DNA of 64,000 bases from Leishmania mexicana MHOM/GT/2001/U1103. Its lineage: Eukaryota > Euglenozoa > Kinetoplastea > Trypanosomatida > Trypanosomatidae. The stretch is from assembly GCF_000234665.1 (NCBI RefSeq), contig NC_018323.1, forward strand, positions 162,573 to 226,572, given 5' to 3'. The notes under the pieces were generated by a model. The model was not told where the DNA came from and did no database searches. It saw nothing but the letters and a program-made list of their open reading frames with translations. A program made the position numbers and the translations under genes. Shown here piece after piece: positions 59,489 through 64,000 of the stretch; the stretch's first letter is position 1; each line of letters begins with the position of its first letter.

Positions 59489-60241
59489 GGCATGTCTTTG
59501 TGCCTGTGTCTGTGTCGGCATGTGTATGTGTTGTGTGCCGGGTAGTGGCTGAGCCTCTCTCGCCCTTTTCTTTCCGAATGTCCTTCATGCTATCATGGGT
59601 TCCTCTCTGAGTTGTCGATCCCCGACTAGCCTCTCCCTCCCCTCTCTCCATGCCTGCTGTTGTCGCTGCGTGTGCATGTGTGCGCGTGTTGGCTGCCACT
59701 GGCGTGGTGCTGCACGATTCGGTACGGGTGCCGTTCCTGCCAACACACACCCGCATCCACACATCCTTTTATACACGCGTCCCTTGTTGTACTGGTTCAT
59801 GTCCTGCCTTCACCCCTCCCCCTCATGACTGCTCTAGTCTGATGACGGGGGAGGGGACACCTCAGCCTGGTATCAGGGCCTACCACGTACTGTTCCGGCG
59901 AACCGAGAAGCCCCCCTCCACCTCCCCCCTTATCCCTGCCAGCGCGGAGCCACATGTAGCGGTGGCAGGACCAAGTACCGAGGCCTTCGTGGATTCGGTG
60001 CGGTGCGTCGGGGCGGTCAGCGACTGTGCCCGCGCCTGTGCCATGGGCATATGATGGTCAGCGTGCGAAGGTGGCTCGGACGTATCGCATCCGCGGCCCC
60101 GACTGGGTAGTTGTGGGGAGCCTGCGCCGCCCGGAGGGATGCACGAGGTGGTGACCCGCCTAATGGGGGGTGACTGTGTGGTGGCCTGCGGAGCCGGTGG
60201 GGTGTGGGTGGGGGTCTGACCTCGTGTTGTATGGCAGTACA
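59489..60241 (+). repeat. 753-bp long direct repeat, right copy
   Basis: Partner of 43764-44516 at a constant offset of 15,725, two mismatches, no indels. Its right end abuts a (TA)n microsatellite that the left copy lacks. Confidence 0.85.
59828..60214 (+). mobile_element. SIDER-like retroposon, copy D (3'-truncated)
   Basis: Copy D sits inside the right 753-bp repeat and shares the private variants of copy B. Sense orientation, in the 3' flank of the first five-span gene. Confidence 0.7.
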
Positions 60242-60536
60242 TATATATATATGTGTGTGGAAAGCAAGATCTGACGTTTGCCTTTTCTGTCGTAGCCTTT
60301 CTTGTCTCCGACGGAGTGCTTAGAATGGAGCAGTGGTAGGCGCTGTCTTTCCCGATTCTAACACCTGTTATTATCTCCCGCTGCGCCTCTTGTGAGGGGG
60401 GGGTGTTGCTCTTCTTGTCCGGCTCCGCTCTTCCCTCTAGACACGGCCTAAATCAAGGTGTTTCTTCCTGTAGTGCGGAGGAGGAGTGGGGCTGATGTGC
60501 CGTACCTCCTCCCGGGCCCAATTATAGAGCTCCAGC

Positions 60537-60578
60537 CCTCGCATCGGTTTCTCTCTCGAGAGAGAAACCGATGCGAGG
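60537..60578. repeat. Perfect 42-bp palindrome
   Basis: Bases 60537-60557 (beginning CCTCGCATCGGTTTC) are the exact reverse complement of 60558-60578, with no spacer; the centre is CTCGAG. Symmetry ends at 60536/60579. In RNA this could fold as a 20-bp hairpin with a very small loop. Confidence 0.95.
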
Positions 60579-62849
60579 CGAAAGGAGAATGGTGATGGAG
60601 AAACATTTCGGGTATTTCCAGGGGCAGAGACGGGTGGCCAGTGGATGGCGAGAGACCCAGTTCTTGGCCTACCGGCAACTGCCACACAAGCAAGGAAGCC
60701 CATCACGTGGGCGTCAAACGGCGTCTCCGTGCTGCAGCTCAGCCGGAACCGCATAAACGTGTTGTACGGTGAACGATGCACGACAGATGCCGATATACTT
60801 GCACCACAATCACGAGAATGTGTGTGAGTGCGCGCGCAGGCCTGAAGCGTACTCTTGGTGATGTGCAGTATTTTCCTTCTGGCCATTGCACTCGCAACCC
60901 CTGCTCCTAGGGTTCGGGACATAATAAGAGTGCCATCATCGTAGGTTTTGACCTCACGACATGTACAGGGTGTGGGGTGCGGTGGCCGCCGGGTGCAGAC
61001 TCCCCCAAAGTGGTCGAGGAGGAAAGCACGAAGCAGGGTATCGGCTCCCGTCAGTGGACAAGCGCACACGCACTCGTACGAGCACAAGAAACGGAAAAAT
61101 AAAGACTCAAGCGGCGTGCGCACCCCATGCGCAACACAGCCCTTTTCCGTCCGTGATGTGCTCTCTTGTGTCTTCTCTTACTATGGTTCACCGCTTTCGC
61201 TTGGTTGTCTCTACTCGACCCCCTCCCTCCGCCCTCGCTTCCCCCTCCTCTTTTACGTGTGGCGTCATCCACGCCAACGTGCCTCCACCTTGACACTCAA
61301 ACACACACACACACACACACATACATACGCGCACGACTTCTTTATATACCCGTGCATATGTCCATATACACATACACCTATATATATATATATATCGCCT
61401 GTCTTTATTCATGCGTCTTTGAGGTGTTCTTGTGCAGCAACACCACCAAACGCACACAGACAACACCAACTCCAGCAAAACAACTCGGAAGCACTGGCGC
61501 GTGGTTATACAGGCCTCCATCGCGCCTTTTCTGTTGCTCTTTTTTTTACGCACTTCGAATTGACAGCGTATCCTCCACGTCACCCGCAAAGCTCCAGCAC
61601 AGACAACAAACGCTCTCTCCCCACAACGGAGAGCATATATATATATATGTATACAAGCAAACATACGTAGCCCACATACACGTTGCAGCCACAGACAAAA
61701 GCCGCAAGAGAAACGGCGAAGTGCGTTCACGTGGCCACGCACCCAACCAGAAACGTCCCCCCTCTTCCCTGCCCTCCTCTCCATCTCCACATAGAGAGAC
61801 TCATCCTCCTTCTTTGCTCTTCTTGGGCTCTCCCTTCTTACGTACTTACATGTGTTGTTTTCTTCCGTTTTTTCCGCTGTTGCTCTGCTGCGTGTGGGGG
61901 AGAAGGGAGGGGGGTTGTTCCACAGTCAGCGCTCGAGCCAGCAAAACAAAGGTCATTAATAAACAACGTGCATTTGTTTTGCCGGGTGTATTGGTCGGTT
62001 GGTCGACGTGTGTGTGTGTGTGTTTCGCCTCTCCTGAAGTCGTTCGTTCTCTTGTCTAATCTCCTAGCGCTTCGTCGCCGTTGCAGCTGCCCCGTTTACT
62101 CACCGACCCCCTTCCTCCCTCCCCTCCCTCCGTTCCCCCCTCTGCCTCATACACACTTTGTTGGCGAGCTCTGCCCGCCGTATCCTCTCTCCTTTAGTCG
62201 TTGTTTGCTTCGAGGGGGTGTGTCGTTTCACTGCTTACGGACTTTTCGTTCGTTGTTTCCCCATCGCGACTCGAACCGGTTTTCTTTCTGCCTTTGTGTG
62301 TATGTGTGCGCGTGTGTGCGTGTGTGTCTTCCCTCTCTCCCCTTTCCTCCCTCTCGGTGTCGTCCTCCGGCTCGACGCCTCTGTAACGCTCTCCCGGGCC
62401 CCTCTGCCTCACCGTTCTATTTTCTCTCTTGCGCATATACACTACTCCAACGAATATCTGAGCAAGAGCAAGGACCGCAACAACACAGCGTAAACCACCC
62501 TTCAGCGTAAGTGCGACAAGACGGCAAGAGCACGGGACGAAGACACTCCCGCATATATCTGTGCTTCTGTTTCCTTGTTCATTATTGCATATTTTTCTTC
62601 GAGGTCAACTCTTCTTTTTTGGTGCTCCCGCGTGTGTGCCTGACGCTTGCAAGTGCTCTGGCTCTCCGTTCTCGTCTTCCGTCCTTTGCTTCGGCTTGCC
62701 CGCTCTTTTCCATACGCACAGGCTCGGCCTCCCCCACCTCCCCTCCCCCTCCGTACTGATAGTCACCCCTTCGATATTCTGCTCATCTCCAGACCGGCGG
62801 CCCCACGCCATTTTGTTTTCTCCCGGAGCACGATCTTGCTCCTCTCTCG

Positions 62850-62917
62850 CGTCCAGGAGACCTCTTCCTATTTTTCTCGCCCCACTTCCTGCCTTACCGC
62901 TTGTGGCGTCGCCCCAG
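62850..62917 (+). promoter_or_regulatory. Predicted spliced-leader acceptor, five-span copy 2
   Basis: The tract CTCTTCCTATTTTTCTCGCC and following C/T-rich bases lead to GCCCCAG with AG at 62916-62917. It lies outside the block shared with copy 1, so the two genes use unrelated acceptors. Confidence 0.5.
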
Positions 62918-62941
62918 CTGCAAGGCTTAGACCATCACCCA

Positions 62942-64000
62942 CGCGCGCACCCACTCCTATCCCTTTCGAGGCAAGGCACATTCTACCAGACGTTTGATCG
63001 GTGGAGAGAATCCGTGCTGCCCAACACCCGACGATCGCCGCTAATAAAATGGTCAAACCAACGCTTCTCGTGGGCGCTATGCTCGCCCTCGTCATGTGCC
63101 TGGCTGCGACGACCGCCTCGGCGCAGCGGTCGCTGGCGTGCGAAACAGTGTGGAAAGGTCCGTCCTCTAACAACAGCCTACTGGAGTGCCTGGGGAACAC
63201 GGATCGCATCCGGTCTCAGTGGCCCTACTACCTGTACCCCGGCTTCGCTGCGCTCGTCTTCATCTTTACGGTGATTGGGCTGCCGATTGTGTTCTGCTGC
63301 CACTGCTGCCGCTACGGCAAGGCGTATGAGAGGCCGAACGCGGAGGCAGAACTCGGCGTTGCCCGCTGCTGCCTATGGATGTGGATTGTGATTTCGGTGC
63401 TGGTGGCGTGCGGCGTGTGCGTGCTGCTGGTGTATGGCTCCGTGTTACTGGAGCAGGCAGCCAAACAAATTGTCCACGACACCGAGCATCGCACGCTTGA
63501 TTACTTCAACAACACCCGTACGAACATTGGGACACTGCTGACAAACTACAGCGCGGACCCACCGATACCACCGTCGATCGACTTTAGCGCCTTTGACGCG
63601 GTGAACGAGAATATTACCCACTACGTGCATCTGGCACGCGACAACTACCTCAAGTACTTCCGCACTGCCGAGGTTGTGGCGTGCTGCGTCGGCAGCATCG
63701 GTGTTTTCCTGATGCTGTGCATGCTGATCTTTGCGCTGTGCCGCTGCAGTGGGCGCTGCCCGATTGCGTGGAGCTGCCTGTACTTTGTGTTCGCGCTTGC
63801 ATTTGCGCTGCTTGCGGTGCTGTTCACGATATGCATCTACGTGCTGTCCGCTGGCTGCGGCGAGGTGGGCCTGCAGTACAGCCGTGCGCCTGGCGTCTTT
63901 CAGTGGCACCTGGTGCCGTGGTGCGAGAAGGAGTTCAACTTCCAGGCGCTGCGGGCTCAGGTGCAGACTCAGGAGCAGCAGGTCTCGCAGAGCGCCTGCG
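62942..64000 (+). repeat. Tandem gene duplication, right unit (cut at window end)
   Basis: Matches 55680-56738 (offset 7,262). Differences in the coding part are 11 altered codons in 317; three more bases differ in the leader AAAAGACATT/AAGGCACATT, plus two in CTTGACCGG/TTTGATCGG. Confidence 0.85.
63049..64000 (+). CDS. Five-span membrane protein (copy 2, 3' end beyond window)
   Basis: The visible 317 codons are almost identical to copy 1, with the signal peptide and spans 1-4 intact and no stop. Eight codons change the residue: V127L, A158T, T161G, M162T, T188N, C236R, Y287H and Q302R (copy 1 to copy 2). Only three are silent (I80, I160, A240). Five or six of the eight lie in predicted outside loops. 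The loop-1 sequon at N159 is lost (T161G), and the next moves from N186 to N188 (T188N creates NIT). It is probably a functional paralogue, and the array may continue to the right. Confidence 0.75.
   Translation, partial: MVKPTLLVGAMLALVMCLAATTASAQRSLACETVWKGPSSNNSLLECLGNTDRIRSQWPYYLYPGFAALVFIFTVIGLPIVFCCHCCRYGKAYERPNAEAELGVARCCLWMWIVISVLVACGVCVLLVYGSVLLEQAAKQIVHDTEHRTLDYFNNTRTNIGTLLTNYSADPPIPPSIDFSAFDAVNENITHYVHLARDNYLKYFRTAEVVACCVGSIGVFLMLCMLIFALCRCSGRCPIAWSCLYFVFALAFALLAVLFTICIYVLSAGCGEVGLQYSRAPGVFQWHLVPWCEKEFNFQALRAQVQTQEQQVSQSAC

Larger units (their letters stand above)
57344..63048 (+). other. Long intergenic region between tandem copies
   Basis: This 5.7-kb stretch contains the 753-bp repeat 59489-60241 with SIDER-like copy D, the 42-bp palindrome at 60537-60578, (TA)n at about 58505-58516, 60240-60252, 61379-61395 and 61634-61650, a C12 run near 57376-57388 and (CA)n near 61301-61320. 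The non-repetitive stretch 60579-60960 has mixed composition unlike the pyrimidine-rich flanks, but no frame in it shows a family motif. No gene is supported. Confidence 0.6.

Noticed and set aside
60909..60920. GGTTCGGGAC, tRNA B-box-like string
   Set aside because: No matching A-box or cloverleaf could be made around it. A neighbouring TAGGG is a single occurrence, not telomeric repeat.
60437..61123. 228-residue antisense frame across the palindrome
   Set aside because: No family resemblance, opposite strand to the whole unit, and it runs through the palindrome; considered as a possible retroelement relic but no reverse-transcriptase motif was found.

Overview
The window looks like one stretch of a Leishmania-type trypanosomatid nuclear chromosome. 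Every credible gene is on the + strand. No intron is needed to read any of them. Genes are widely spaced (0.5-5.7 kb gaps), and the gaps are full of long pyrimidine tracts followed by AG (trans-splice acceptors) and of TG/CA/TA microsatellites. Near-identical SIDER-like retroposon copies sit in the 3' flanks. There is no strand switch, tRNA, rRNA or CRISPR that I can support, so the whole 64 kb is probably part of a single polycistronic transcription unit. I cannot fix the species from sequence alone.

Layout, left to right. 1-818: 3' part of a Sec22-type R-SNARE. 2104-2478: UMP1/POMP-like proteasome maturation factor. 3885-4340: RNA polymerase III subunit RPC11. 5037-8849: Vps39/TGFBRAP1-like CNH protein (HOPS/CORVET class). 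9606-10664: nucleosome assembly protein with an RGG tail. 11988-14837: long disordered protein of unknown function. 16507-17394: WASH complex subunit CCDC53/WASHC3. 18096-19181: unknown protein. 20506-21276 and 25627-26271: two divergent paralogues of a small two-span, probably mitochondrial, membrane protein. 27448-28347: coiled-coil protein. 29235-34001: 1588-residue protein with SAP-like, SUMO-interacting and SLX4 C-terminal-domain-like segments. 34470-36179: IQ-motif protein. 38742-41465: LRRC56-like axonemal assembly factor. 45398-46603: methionine aminopeptidase 1. 49492-53643: SPATA4/SPEF1-type CH-domain protein. 55787-57343 and 63049-64000 (cut by the window edge): tandem copies of a five-span surface-type membrane protein.

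As usual in trypanosomatids, neighbours are not a functional operon. There is a mild grouping of vesicle-traffic genes on the left (Sec22, Vps39-like, WASHC3) and of cilium-type genes in the middle and right (IQ protein, LRRC56, CH-domain protein). Control should be mostly post-transcriptional, through UTRs and the retroposons in them.

The right half is repeat-rich. Four SIDER-like copies (22720, 44103, 47612, 59828) lie in the same direction and are about 99% identical where compared. Two of them are embedded in a 753-bp repeat with only two mismatches, 15.7 kb apart. A fifth, degenerate element (about 46808-47600) has its 3' half repeated in inverted orientation at 14873-15263. A perfect 42-bp palindrome lies at 60537-60578. 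These repeats bracket gene blocks and are obvious substrates for rearrangement or amplicon formation.
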